Origin: Clitoria ternatea
Taxonomy: Eukaryota > Streptophyta > Magnoliopsida > Fabales > Fabaceae
DNA length: 64,000 bases
NCBI GenBank assembly: GCA_037962975.1
Contig: CM075669.1
Coordinates: forward strand, 81,698,001-81,762,000
Direction: 5' to 3'
The notes under the pieces are model-generated. The model had not been told where the DNA came from, did not search any database, and saw only the letters and a list, made by a program, of their open reading frames with translations. Made by a program: the position numbers and the translations under genes. Shown here piece after piece: positions 36,083 to 47,273 of this stretch (positions within the stretch are counted from its first letter, which is position 1; each line of letters begins with the position of its first letter).

Positions 36083-37539
36083 CTATTTTAAAATTCGGGA
36101 TGTTACATTCCACCCCTCCAAAAAGAAAATTTCGTCCTCGAAATTTAACTTACCGGATTCGAATGCATCGGGATACCGTTCTCTGATGTCGTTCTCTCGT
36201 TCCCATGTGAGCGTTTTAGTATTTCCATGTTTCCAAGCGACCTCCACCAAATGTACCAACTTGTTCCGCAATTTCTTCACGGAATGTCCGACAATGCGAA
36301 TGGAAACAGGAGGAATAGATAGATCCTCACGCACCTCAATCTCATCCACAGGAATCACGTGTAAAGGATCATAGACATATTTTCTCAATTGCGACACGTG
36401 GAACACGTTGTGTAGGTTAGCAAGATACGGAGGGAGTGCTATCCGATAAGCAACCTCACCAATCCGCTCCAACACCTCGTAAGGTCCAATAAACCTAGGG
36501 CTCAACTTCCCACCCTTCAACGCCCTTCCAATGCCTTTATCACGCGAGACCTTCAAAAACACATGGTCACCCACTTGAAACTCAAGGGTTTATGTCTCTT
36601 GTCATAATAGCTCTTCTGTCTATCCTGAGCAATCTTCATATTCTCTTGTATCTTCTTAATTTGCTCCATAGTTTCTTAAATAATCTCCGGCCCTAAGGCC
36701 AAATTTTCACCAACTTCAAGCCAACACAAGGGAGTTCTACACTTCCTTCCATACAACGCCTCATAAGGTGCCATGCCAATACTGGAATGGAAGCTGTTAT
36801 TGTATGTGAATTCGATCAATGGTAGGAATCTCTCCCAACATCCACCATGTTCAAGGACACAAGCTCTCAACAAATCCTCCAAGCTTTGTATAGTTCTCTC
36901 CGATTGTCCATCGGTTTGAGGGTGATAAGCGGAACTAAGCTTCAACTTAGAACCCAACTCATCATGCAAGCGTCCCCAAAACCGAGAAGTAAATCAAGGA
37001 TCACGGTCGGATATGATGCTGGACGGAACACCATGCAACCTAACAATCTCCTTGATGTAGATTTGTGCCAATTTCTCCAAGGAACTCTTCATATTAATGG
37101 GCAAAAAGTGAGCACATTTTGTCAATCGGTCAACAATCACCCATATAGCATCGTTTCCAGCACGGGTTCTGGGTAGTCCAGAAACAAAATCCATAGCTAT
37201 GCTATCCCATTTCCAAACTGGGATCTCTAATGGTCTCAAATATCCAGCTGGTCTCTAATGTTCAACCTTTGCCTTTTGACAAACAAGGCAAGATGCTACA
37301 AAATTCGCCACATCACGCTTCATACTGGGCCACCAGAAATTCTTCTTCAAATCTTGATACATCTTGGTGGAACCAGGGTGAATACTCAATATGCTTTTGT
37401 GGGCTTCCTTAAGTATACGTTTCCCCACATCATCGCTTGAGGGAACATAAATTCGACCCTTCACACGCCAAATGCCATCTTGACCTTCTACTAAGAACAA
37501 ATTCTTCCCTTTTTCTTGGGTTTTCTTCATCTCAATCAA
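36083..37539 (-). pseudogene. Tekay integrase, interrupted
   Basis: Integrase inserts the cDNA into host DNA. The pieces, N to C, are 37539-37255 (zinc-binding HKS---H and CLVC), 37239-36994 (WDSIAMDFVSGLP and SDRDP, first two catalytic Asp), 36969-36676 (HPQTDGQSERTIQSLEDLLR, catalytic Glu) and 36574-36083 (SH3-like PYLANLHNVFHVSQLRKY and chromodomain-like VEVAWKHGNTKTLTWERE). Stops after EH, DP and EII sit where CAG, CGA and CAA are expected. A one-base shift near 36590 separates the last piece. The catalytic triad is visible but the protein cannot be made whole. Confidence 0.88.
36110..36128 (-). promoter_or_regulatory. Polypurine tract of the Tekay element
   Basis: On the minus strand a TTTTTGGAGGGGTGGAA tract directly precedes the 3' LTR start TGTAACATCCC. 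It follows the integrase end, whose codons overlap GAGGACGAAATTTT. Confidence 0.8.
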
Positions 37540-37557
37540 ATACTCATCATTGGGTTG

Positions 37558-38898
37558 TTACGCCTTCACATATTCAAGAAATTCATTTGCAACTTTAAAC
37601 ATTTCCAACATCATTTTCTTGGAAGTGTAAGTCTCCACGCCCACATTCAAATCTCTAAATTGTTCTATCAACTCCATTTCCTTTGCCATCATCAAGGAAA
37701 CATGCAATAACTTCCGGCTCAATGCATCGGCAACTACATTCGCCTTACCGGGGTGATACTTCAATTCAAACTCATAGTCTTTTAGGAACTCCATCCACCG
37801 TCTTTGGCGCATATTTAACTCCTTCTGGTCAAACAAGTACTTAAGGCTCTTATGATCACTAAAGACCACAAACTTGGAGCCATACAAATAGTGTCACCAC
37901 AACTTCAATGCAAACACCACCGCCGCCAATTCAAGATCATGTGTGGGATAATTAACCTCATACGGTCGCAACTGCCTTGACGCATAAGCTATCATATGCT
38001 CCTTTTACATTAACACACATCCAAGACCAAGCTTAGAAGCATCACAATATACCACAAATTCATCCGTCAAATCGGGCAATGCTAACACCAGTGCGGTAGT
38101 AAGCCTCAACTTCAACTCTTGGAAACTCTCTTCACATTCACGGGTCCACACAAAAGAGTGATTTTTCCGAGTTAACTTCGTTAATGGTAAAGCCAAACGG
38201 GAAAACCCTTCAATGAACCTCCGGTAGTAACCGGCAAGACCAAGAAAAGTTCTTATCTCCATCACTGACGTTGGTCTTTCCCAAGCCATCACGGCTTCAA
38301 CCTTCGACTTATCAACCGCAACTCCATCATTTGAAATAACATGTCCAAGGAATTGGACCTCAGATAGCCAAAATTCACACTTAGAGAGCTTCGCATACAA
38401 TTCCTTCTCGCGTAGAATAGTCAATACAAGACGAAGATGTCTTTCATGCTCTTCATGACTCTTGGAGTACACCAAAATATCATCAATAAACACCACGATG
38501 AATTGGTCAAGATATTCATGGAAGATGCAATTCATGTAGCTCATGAAAATCGCAGGGGCATTCGTCACCCCAAATTTCATCACCACGTACTCATAATGTC
38601 CATACCGCGTTCGGAAAGTAGTTTTCGGAATATCTTTGGCCTTCACCCGAATTTGGTGATATCCGGAGCACAAATTAATCTTTGAAAACACAACTGCCCC
38701 CTTCAATTGATCCAAATATTTATTTTTAATGGTTAGTTTGTTGAGCTGGCGATAATCAACGCATAATCTCATACTCCCATCTTTCTTCTTCACTAATAGC
38801 ACGGGAGCACCCCACGGAGACACACTTGGGCGAATAAACTCCCGCTCAAGTAATTCTTCCACCTGTTTTTTCAACTCAACTAACTCCATAGGACACAT
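37558..38898 (-). pseudogene. Tekay reverse transcriptase and RNase H, interrupted
   Basis: RT (38898-38005) shows LVKKKDGSMRLCVDYRQLNK, motif A as KINLCSGYHQIRV, and the catalytic FIDDILVYS. Motif A normally reads KIDL, so the catalytic Asp is replaced by Asn, consistent with a G-to-A change. RNase H follows across two stops (TAA about 38005 and TGA just upstream of 37887) with FSDHKSLKYLFDQKELNMRQ and YHPGKANVVADALSR. Upstream, a TGA sits before APYRMCP at about 38910. These enzymes copy the element RNA in the cytoplasm. Confidence 0.9.
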
Positions 38899-39081
38899 CC
38901 TATAAGGAGCTCAGAAAACAGGTTCTGCACCCGGAATAAGATCAATAGCAAATTCCACTTCTCGTGGAGGAGGTAATCCAGGAATTTCTTCCGGAAACAC
39001 ATCAGGAAACTCCGAAACAATAGGAATTCCACCAGATTGGGAAACACCATTCCCATCAACCAAGCAGAACATCATAAGAAG

Positions 39082-39801
39082 CTAGGAGATACCTTGTACA
39101 TCAAAATCTTCAGCATTCGAAGTCGGGAAGATCACCGTCTTGCTATGACAATCCACTAAGACTTTGTTAGCAGATAACCAATCCATGCCTAGAATAATAT
39201 CCAAATCCTTCATAGGCAAGCATACGAGGGATACAACAAATTTCCTACCCTCAAGGTTCATCTCGACGTCCTTACATCGAGTTACTGATCTTAAGCAAGC
39301 ACCGGTTGGTGTAGTCACCAATATAGAACCTTTCATCATGCACACAGGCACCCGCAAGCGCCTCACACAATCTTCAGAAATAAACAAGTGCGTAGCACCA
39401 GAATCATAAACAATATGCACCGGAGTGCCAAGGATTTCACACTCACCACGGATAAGATCTTCAGCCTGAGCCGCTTCTTCACCAGTAACTGCAAATACTC
39501 TTCCCGCAGCTTGTACTTGATCACCACCATTTCGGTTTCCCTGCCTTTCACCACGGCCGATACTTTGACCATTTCTTCCACCGTTGTGATTGCCACCACG
39601 GCCACCGTTTCGGCCATCATTTTGGCCACCACCATTTCCACGTCCACGGCCACCAAAACCTCCACGGTTAGCACTATAGTTCACGCGGTTAGGAGCATCA
39701 ACATTAGCACCTCTTGTATTCATTGGGCAATTTGGACGAATATGCCCGGGTTGGTTGCATTGGAAGCACACAACATCATTTTGAGGACAATCACGTGCCA
39801 A
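39082..39801 (-). pseudogene. Tekay gag C-terminus (zinc knuckles) and aspartic protease
   Basis: CFQCNQPGHIRPNC is a CCHC knuckle; another, CFRCGANHLARDC, lies just upstream in the same frame, before the stop at about 39852. A Gly/Asn/Arg-rich linker follows. The protease has VYDSGATHLFIS (active-site DSG) and LDIILGMDWL. The frame ends at a TAG after GIS. Same reading frame as gag and RT, so the element originally had one gag-pol ORF. Confidence 0.9.
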
Positions 39802-39852
39802 ATGGTTGGCACCACATCGGAAGCAAGTTATGCCTTGGACATTTCCGTGGCC

Positions 39853-40644
39853 TTAGTTACCGCCACCATAACCGCCTCTAGGAGCACCTCGTCCCCTTCG
39901 GAAAGAAGAAGAACCACGTACAAAATGTCTATTATTTTTAAAATTGCCTTTCTTCTTGAAGGTAGAAGATTGGCCCTTCAACTTGTAATCATGCCCCGAA
40001 TAACTCCTTGGAGCAACATCATTCTCTTCAAAAATTCTGCACTTGTCCACAAGAGTAGGAAAACTCCTAATCTCTTGATGACAAATCGCCTTCTTGATTT
40101 CTTGGCGCAGTCCATTTTCAAATTTAACACACTTTGAAGCTTCAATGGCCTCTTGTTGATAGGGTAGATAAAATGCACTTAATGCTTCAAATTTGGAGGC
40201 ATACTCCTCCACCGTCATACTTCCTTGTCTAAGCTCCATAAATTCAAGCTCTTTCTTGCTCCTATAGCTGTCCGGAAAATATTTCTTCAAAAATTCCAAC
40301 CTGAAATTTTCCCAAATCAAGGGAACATCAGCAGCTATCATACGTCCTCTAGTAAGACGCCACCATGCTTCAGCCTTATCGCGAAGCATAAAGACCGCAT
40401 ACTCCACCTTTTGCGCTTCAGAACATTCAAAGCTTGCATATATCCTTTCCAAGTCATTTATCCACGCATACACATCTTCGGGTTTAAATCCTCCATGAAA
40501 CTCTGAAGGATGCCTCTTGAGAAATAAGTCAAGACCTTGGGAACCTTGTCCCATATTCAGCTGGCCTTGCCTTTCCAAGAAATCAGTGAATCGGTTCAAG
40601 GCGTTTGCCATGGCAGCAGCCTCACGATTCTGTCTACCAGCCAT
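39853..40644 (-). pseudogene. Tekay gag
   Basis: 263 codons with the retrotransposon gag domain: FLKRHPSEFHGGFKPEDVYA, INDLERIYASFECSEAQKVE, RDKAEAWWRLTRGR and FRLEFLKKYFPDSYRSKKEL. Gag forms the virus-like particle. The C-terminal stretch is Arg/Gly-rich. The frame ends at TAA where the sequence GGGN-GHGN suggests a former CAA, after which the knuckles continue in frame. Confidence 0.9.
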
Positions 40645-40982
40645 ATCTTATGCCTATACATCAAAACATGGCTCACACATAAGTGTACTAGGCCAAACAA
40701 TAGCTTTTCGATTTATAAATTCTGGAATTTCAGCAATCATAAGCCTATCATATATCATATCACATAACCACATCATTTTCAATACATGATCACAACATAT
40801 TCATAAATAGAGGTAATTAGTGTAAGGACTCTTGGCCGGACTTAACAACTCCATACAGCAATACAGCAATATCAATTCAATGTCAACCATCATAATTTAG
40901 TCAAGTAATTTCATGAATCAGTCTTTGCACAGTCAATAATCACATATACATCTTTAATCTTAGTTGTATCAAGAGCAATTAC

Positions 40983-40995
40983 AGCTCTGATACCA
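40983..40995 (-). promoter_or_regulatory. Primer binding site of the Tekay element
   Basis: On the minus strand TGGTATCAGAGCT lies three bases after the 5' LTR end GTGTCTCA. It is complementary to the 3' end of plant initiator methionine tRNA, the usual primer for this lineage. Confidence 0.9.
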
Positions 40996-40998
40996 GGT

Positions 40999-43900
40999 TG
41001 AGACACCCCAGAAATCAGAGTAAATTTTTCATGTTTTTAGAAAATACTTGGATCTATAATAAGCCACTCCTATATATGAAGATATGAGAGGGTAAATTTA
41101 AAAGGATTAACTTTAAGAAAGTTCCTCAATTAAAACAGCGGAAGGAAAATTGAGCACATGAATAAATGTGATTCTGTTTTAAGAAATCAACCCCTGGGAA
41201 TTAATAAAACCCAATTTTGCACTTAAGGTATCCATAAAATAATGTGGGTTCAAGTCTCAGTTTTTAGAAAGGAAAGAAATTAATTGGGATAGTGCATTTC
41301 TTGGCATTACAGGAGTAGCAGGGCGAAAAGGAAAAAAAAAGAGTAACAGGGGCGTCATCTCGCTCAAGCGGAGTCCGACTCGCTTGAGCGAGACACCCAT
41401 GCCTCGTTTGGGCGAAGCCAGCGAGTCTTGAGCGGAATGCGTCCAGACTCGAATTTATGATTGACTCGCTTGGGCGAGACTTACTCGCTTAAGCGAAACA
41501 CTCTCGGGGTCAAGCCTATACCCACTCGCATAATCAGAATCTTCAAGACTTAAATTTTTACTCAGCAAACCCCTCCAAATCTGACTCCCCTTACACGGGT
41601 TGTCACTCGGTATTCTTCTCCAAAAACTGACTCAAAGCACTCGGGTTCTCACTCGGTAGAGTCTTCCTGAAACTAACTCAAAGTACACAGATTCACCACT
41701 CAGCAAGATCCCCTGACTGAGCCATCATTCACTCAATCCCTACTCGGCAACAGCAGTCCAGACCGAGTCCTCCCTCACACAACATCCACTCGGTAAATTC
41801 ACTCCAAGTCCGAGACTTCACCCACTCGGTGGTTCACTCGGGAAACTTCCCAGAAACTGACTTACCTTTGTTTGGTCATTCACTCGGAATCCCATTCAAA
41901 GACCGACTCATATCCTGACTAGCATTCAGTCGGCATTCCATTACAAAGCCGACATCCTCTCTTTTGCACTCGAGGAGAGTTATTCTTGAGAAATTCCTGG
42001 GCAACTCACACTAAGTATCACCAATCGGTGTTCTCTCACTCGGAGAATACAAGGTCGGAGCACACAACTCGGAATAAGTACACTGGACTCAGAAATTCCC
42101 CTTCGGAACTCCACTGCCCAGATTATCACACTCAGGGGCCTCCTCACTCGGATTATGAACCCTTCCTCACTTGGAAAACTATGGCTCGGGCTTAAGTCAC
42201 TCGAAATTCACTCGGAAATTCCACCACCTCTTAGTTTATTTCCAAAATCCTCACTTAGACAGAATTCATTCATAGACTCACCCACTCACCTTCTAATGGC
42301 CTCGCTTGGGCGAATGCCATTCCTTAGGCCCTTCGCTTGAGCAGATTTCTTCCAGTAGCCAACCCCCTGATTCTCCTAGCATTTACGCTTGAGCGAATTG
42401 GCCATTCGCCTGAGCGGAGTCAGGCCAGCAGCTAATCCCTTCGCCCTCGCTCGGGCGAGACTCCATTCGCCCTTGCGAAATTCCTCCAGAGAGCAAACAC
42501 TGATACTGCGAAATTCCTCCAGAGAGCAAACACTGATACGGGGCAATTTTGCTTGAGCGAGATTCAATCTCACCTAAGCGAAATTGTCCAGAGACCAATT
42601 TCCTATCAGGTATGGCTCTCGCTCGGGCGAGAATCCATCTCGCTTAAGCGAAACTACCAGACATCCTGCAGGACTCGAAATTCACACAACACAGCACACT
42701 AGAAATTGAACTTCACTCATTCTATAGACATGCATTATATATCAAACATCATTCAGAGCATTTAAAACTGGTTCTGCATCAGCATACTCTTAAATTCCAT
42801 TCAACTCTTCAAAATCATATATGTAAATTAATTCTTCATCTCATCAGCTTTATAAAAGAAATACTGAAATATAATTCTTCATCCATTCATCAACACATAG
42901 GAAATCTCAATTATAATTTAAACCTTTATACATACTTAGGGTCACCAATGAAAATGAGATATACATACAATTTCTCATTTTCTCCCATGACCCTCCAAAA
43001 TCATCTATCAAGTAGACTTCCAAAATACACATTCATTACATATCCTATTACTCAAAATACATATGATTACATACATCACCGGCCAAGGCGCTTCCTATAC
43101 ACTAATTACCTCCACGGCCAAAATATACTTCAAAATGCTTACTCTTCCCATAATTGCCCTGCATCACAAGTCTAAAATTGACAACATGGGAGAGTGAGTC
43201 TATATTCCAAAGGAATAAACATGAATACCAAGTGATTATGCATATAGGCTTCCACACATGCATACTTTGCACATCTATAATATTCATCATGACATATGCC
43301 AACACCATTTCACACAAAGCATACAAGCATATACATAATCACAATACTCAACCATTGAGTTATCGCAACAACTTTCAAATGGTATTCATACTTTTATGTT
43401 GTCTTAAATATATTTGTACCACCTCTCACAATCACCATCACCACCTTGGCATACTACCTTGTATATGCAAATGCTTCTAACTAATGTATATGCACAAAGG
43501 ATTATTTCAACAATTGTAGATCTGACTATGGGAATTTCAACATCAACTGTGGGATTCAAGTGTGATCTTTTAACCACACCCCTACTGCAGTAGTAAAATA
43601 TGTACACTTATTCTTTAAATTGCATGCATTCATCAATAGTTTTACTGGTACCAAACTGCATCGCCCATCTTGCAACACTTGGCCATTTTCACCATGACCG
43701 CGGTACACAACATAATCAACATAGAGTGTTGCGGGCCAACCACGATTTATACCATGGTAGCTGTGATCTCAAGGACCACCGGGGACACCTGCTCCTCAAG
43801 AGCCACCCCCCACAAGGGTCAACCACATGTGGCTCCCCGAAGCACAACATGGGCAGCTTCGTGACTTATACACCAAGTCACAGGGGAAATATATCATGCT

Positions 43901-45569
43901 CGTGCACCGAGCCGCCCTCCCACTGGGCCAACCGGGGGAATCCCCTAAAATTCCAACACCGGCAGCTATGCAGTATGCCATGGATGCAAATGCAATCATA
44001 TGCATTCCTCACTCTATGCATCCTACACATGCCACTCATCGTCCAACATCGTCAACACCACAAGCTTTTATTAACATTGATTGTTCACAATAGTTTCAAT
44101 CCTTGGGTGACATTTTTTTTATTTTCAATCTCAACAAACAACATCAACAATCATATCACATTCATGGTAATACAACTTAACATAACACACCATGAATATT
44201 CTAAATGCACAAAAGCATGTTACCAAACATATTACCTACATCACACCACAAGTCATCATTTCTTACAACATTCAAGCAAGGCTAACATGCATAACACCAT
44301 ATACCATAATCAACTAACATTCAAATTCATGCATTTAGAATTTAGACTCCTCTCCTACCTCAAGAGAAGAATTCCGATTGATAAGACGATCCTGCCTCGT
44401 CGTTCGGAATAGGTCCTACATTTACATTCATGTAAAACCTTAATTAATCAACTATTCAAATCATCAATTCAATTCTATTTAGTCATATTCATATTTATAA
44501 TGTCACAACATGTGTTAGACATGTTGTGGATATCATTTTTATTCTTTATTAGGCTTCAGGAATTCCTTCCCATTAAGCCACCATCATTAAATTTAAGGAT
44601 TACAAGACAACCCTATCCCCCAAGCTTCACCAAACTCCTTCCACCATCATTCATATCTTTTAATATCATACATTTCTCCATAAAACACATTCTAAAACTA
44701 ACTTTAACTATTTTCCCCAAACTCCAAGGTTAGGGTTTTCTCCAAAACCCATCCACCTTCATTAATACATCATAAACCTTCACTTCTCACCATCATTAAT
44801 GCACCAACAACCATTTTCCTCCCATAAATACTTGCATTTATGATACCCCATTCTAGGGCATGAGCATTAAATGCTCTAATAAATACCCATGCACATGCAT
44901 CTCCTTCCCAAAATCATAATACCCATAATATGAACATAAACCTATCCAAAAATGGTGGGAGAAGCTTACCTCACACCCAAAACGAATTGGGTTCAAGAAA
45001 GGAAGGGAGGCAACATGAAAATAAGAGGAAGGAGAAGGAAGAACCCCAAGCTTCCAAGTCCTCTTCAACGAAAAATTGAGAGGAAAAGAGTCACCACACA
45101 AACTCAAGGTTTTTGGGAGAAGAAGAGAGAATAATGGAGGAAAATGAAGAGAAGAAGAAGTAAAGTATATTTGCTCAAAGCTTCAGCGGTTTACACGTGA
45201 ATAGAAGAAGGAAAGTTTGGTGTTTTGGGTTTATTTTAATTCCATCTATTAGAATTCATCGTTTTTGTCACTAACAGGCTCTTCGTTTGGGCTCAATACT
45301 TCATCCAAAAATTATTCCGAATGTATATTCAGATTCCTATTATTATTCTCTACAGCCCTGACCCGTATCATCTCATTCCGAGATATTTGGTCCGACACCC
45401 ATATCTCAACCGGGCTCATTTTCAGCTTAACTGGTCTCCATAAATTACCAATGATTCTCAAAAATCTTAATTTAGATAAATTCAATTTATTGGGACCTTA
45501 AACAATTCATAACTTGTCAATATTTATTTCCCTTAATTAATCTTCTATTTTAAAATTCGGGATATTACA
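40999..45569 (-). repeat. Tekay 5' LTR (right on the + strand)
   Basis: 4571 bp, collinear with 31534-36109. Sampled stretches differ at about 1.5-5 % of positions. Carries the same palindrome clusters and CACTCGG-rich block. Confidence 0.93.
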
Positions 45570-45574
45570 CATGA

Positions 45575-46596
45575 GCGTCATCATCCCTAAGCACTTGCAA
45601 ACGACTCAGCCACTGTCGATCAGGAAATACAATGGAGAAACTGACCCCACTAAGCACCTAGATGCTTATGTTTACGAGGCTATGTATCTGGGAGCTGATG
45701 AAAACATCATGTGTAGAATGTTCCCCAGAAACTTGACGGAGGAGGCTCTTAGCTGGTTCAAGAGCCTGCCTTCAGGATCCATAGATTCTTGGGAAGAGAT
45801 GGCAACTGCGTTCGAAAGTCACTTTGTCATTTCCAGGGACATCCCAAGGACTTCTCACACCTTGGCTCAGATAAGGCAAGGAGAGACTAAAACTCTCAAG
45901 GAGTTTCTAAAGAGATTCTACAAGGAGGCTGCGTTGGTTCCCAACCTCACGGAGGCCATACAGCTCCATATTGTAGTGGAGGCTTTACAACCTGGTTCTG
46001 CTTTTGCCCTATCTTTGGCAAAGAGCCCCCCAACAACCTTCGAGGAGTTTCAAAGGAAAGCTTCCAAATACGTTGGTATAGAAATACATTTGGAGGCCAC
46101 AGCAGCTAGAATGAAGCCACCAGTGCCCCCTCAGCAGCCACGGAGAGAGAAGGAGAGGGTAAGACCAGAAAAGCATGCCTTCAGAGAGGACTTTGTAAGC
46201 GCTCGACCTCATCAATGAGACAGGCGCGTCTCGTCTTTCAGTAACTATGCTCCTCTGAACGCAAGGCATTCCCAAATCTTGAGGGAAGTTGGCTGGCCAA
46301 CGCTCAGTGTCTTTGGTATAAGGAAGCCACTCCCAGTCAAAAGACCTGGGAACCCACGTAAATATTGCGCCTTTCATGAACAGACGGGTCACCACACAGA
46401 CGAGTGTAAAGCGTTGAAGAATACTGTGGAGACCCTCATCAGAGAAGGAAAGCTAAAGCAGTATTTATTTAGAGAAAAATCCCTGGACGAGCCTGACAGG
46501 ACCGACAAGGGGGGAGAGATCCAGACGATGAGGGCGATAATAGTCGTAACCCAGTTAGAAGGTTTACTACCACTGAGAAACAGAAAGGAGTGGTGA
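45575..46596 (+). pseudogene. Tat gag, C-terminal part
   Basis: Continues the gag frame cut at 31533. The retrotransposon gag domain is clear: YNGETDPTKHLDAYVYEAMY, MCRMFPRNLTEEALSWFKSL, SWEEMATAFESHFV and RQGETKTLKEFLKRFYKEA. A TGA at 46216 (CGA expected) precedes a zinc-knuckle-like YCAFHEQTGHHTDECKALK. The frame ends at 46594-46596, and pol lies in the -1 frame relative to gag. Confidence 0.88.
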
Positions 46597-46599
46597 TCG

Positions 46600-47270
46600 C
46601 TGGAGGAGCCCAATAAGACAACATGTCTCAGCAGCAGAGGCAAGGCAGGCGCGAAGTGATTGAGATGATTGCTGGAGGGTTTGCAGGAGGAGGAGCATCA
46701 ATCACAGCCAGGAAAAATCACCACCGGATGATTTTGTCAGTACAGGGCAAACCTAGAGATAACCGCCCTTTTAGGGACGGTGTGGCAGCTCTGGCGGTGT
46801 CGTTCACTGATGATGACTTTGGCCCGACGATCCCAGGAGGAGATGACGCAGTGGTAATCATCGCTGTTATTGCTAACAAAGATGTGAAGAGAATCCTCAT
46901 CGATCAGGGAAGTTCTTGCGATGTAATTTTTTATAACTGTTTCAAAAGAATGAGTTTTAATGATGCAGATCTGCAGCCGTATACGCAAGAACTCACAGCG
47001 TTTAATGGGGCGAAGCAACCTACTAAAGGATATCTCGATACCCTCATTTATTTTAAAGGTAAACCTGGTACGAGAACGGTGAAGTCGAGAATCCTAGTGA
47101 TCGATGTGGAATCCCCTTACAACAGGATCATAGGTCGCCCTACCTTGAACGCGATGGAGGCAATTGTGTCTACTCCCCACCTCTTGATCAAATTCATTGA
47201 TAAAGATAACTGTGTATCTTCCCTCCGAGGTGATCAGGAGATGGCTTGATACTGTTATAATCTGAGCCTC
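46600..47270 (+). pseudogene. Tat aspartic protease region
   Basis: The protease cleaves gag-pol. VKRILIDQGSSCDVIFYNCF contains the lineage-typical DQGSS variant of the active site, and YNRIIGRPTLNAMEAIVST is the downstream flap/ILG-type segment. The frame stops at TGA 47247-47249 where CGA is expected before YCYNLSL; coding resumes in the same frame. Confidence 0.85.
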
Positions 47271-47273
47271 AAT

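Larger units (their letters stand above)
31534..36109 (-). repeat. Tekay 3' LTR (left on the + strand)
   Basis: 4576 bp. In + coordinates it holds a first palindrome array (31890-32040), a region rich in CACTCGG (32130-32760), a second palindrome array (32826-33190), then AT-rich DNA and an A/G-rich stretch (35500-35720). ORFs of 60-190 codons inside are not conserved proteins. Confidence 0.93.
31534..45569 (-). mobile_element. Complete Tekay-like Ty3/gypsy element inserted in Tat gag, opposite orientation
   Basis: LTRs at 31534-36109 and 40999-45569 (4576 and 4571 bp) are flanked by the target duplication CATGA (31529-31533 and 45570-45574). Read on the minus strand the LTRs start TGTAACATCCCG and end GGGTGTCTCA. 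The 4.9-kb internal region encodes gag, two zinc knuckles, protease, RT, RNase H and integrase with a chromodomain-like tail, nearly all in one frame. Large LTRs and the chromodomain fit the Tekay/Del lineage. LTR identity is about 97 % by eye. About nine stops, one frameshift and an altered RT residue make it inactive. Confidence 0.93.

Noticed and set aside
39388..40137. 249-codon + strand frame
   Set aside because: It is the antisense shadow of Tekay gag and zinc-knuckle coding sequence and has no recognisable domain.
43600..44412. 270-codon + strand frame, with a shorter partner at 34383-34946
   Set aside because: It lies in the Tekay LTR, is His/Ser/Asn-rich without a domain, and is disrupted in the other LTR copy.
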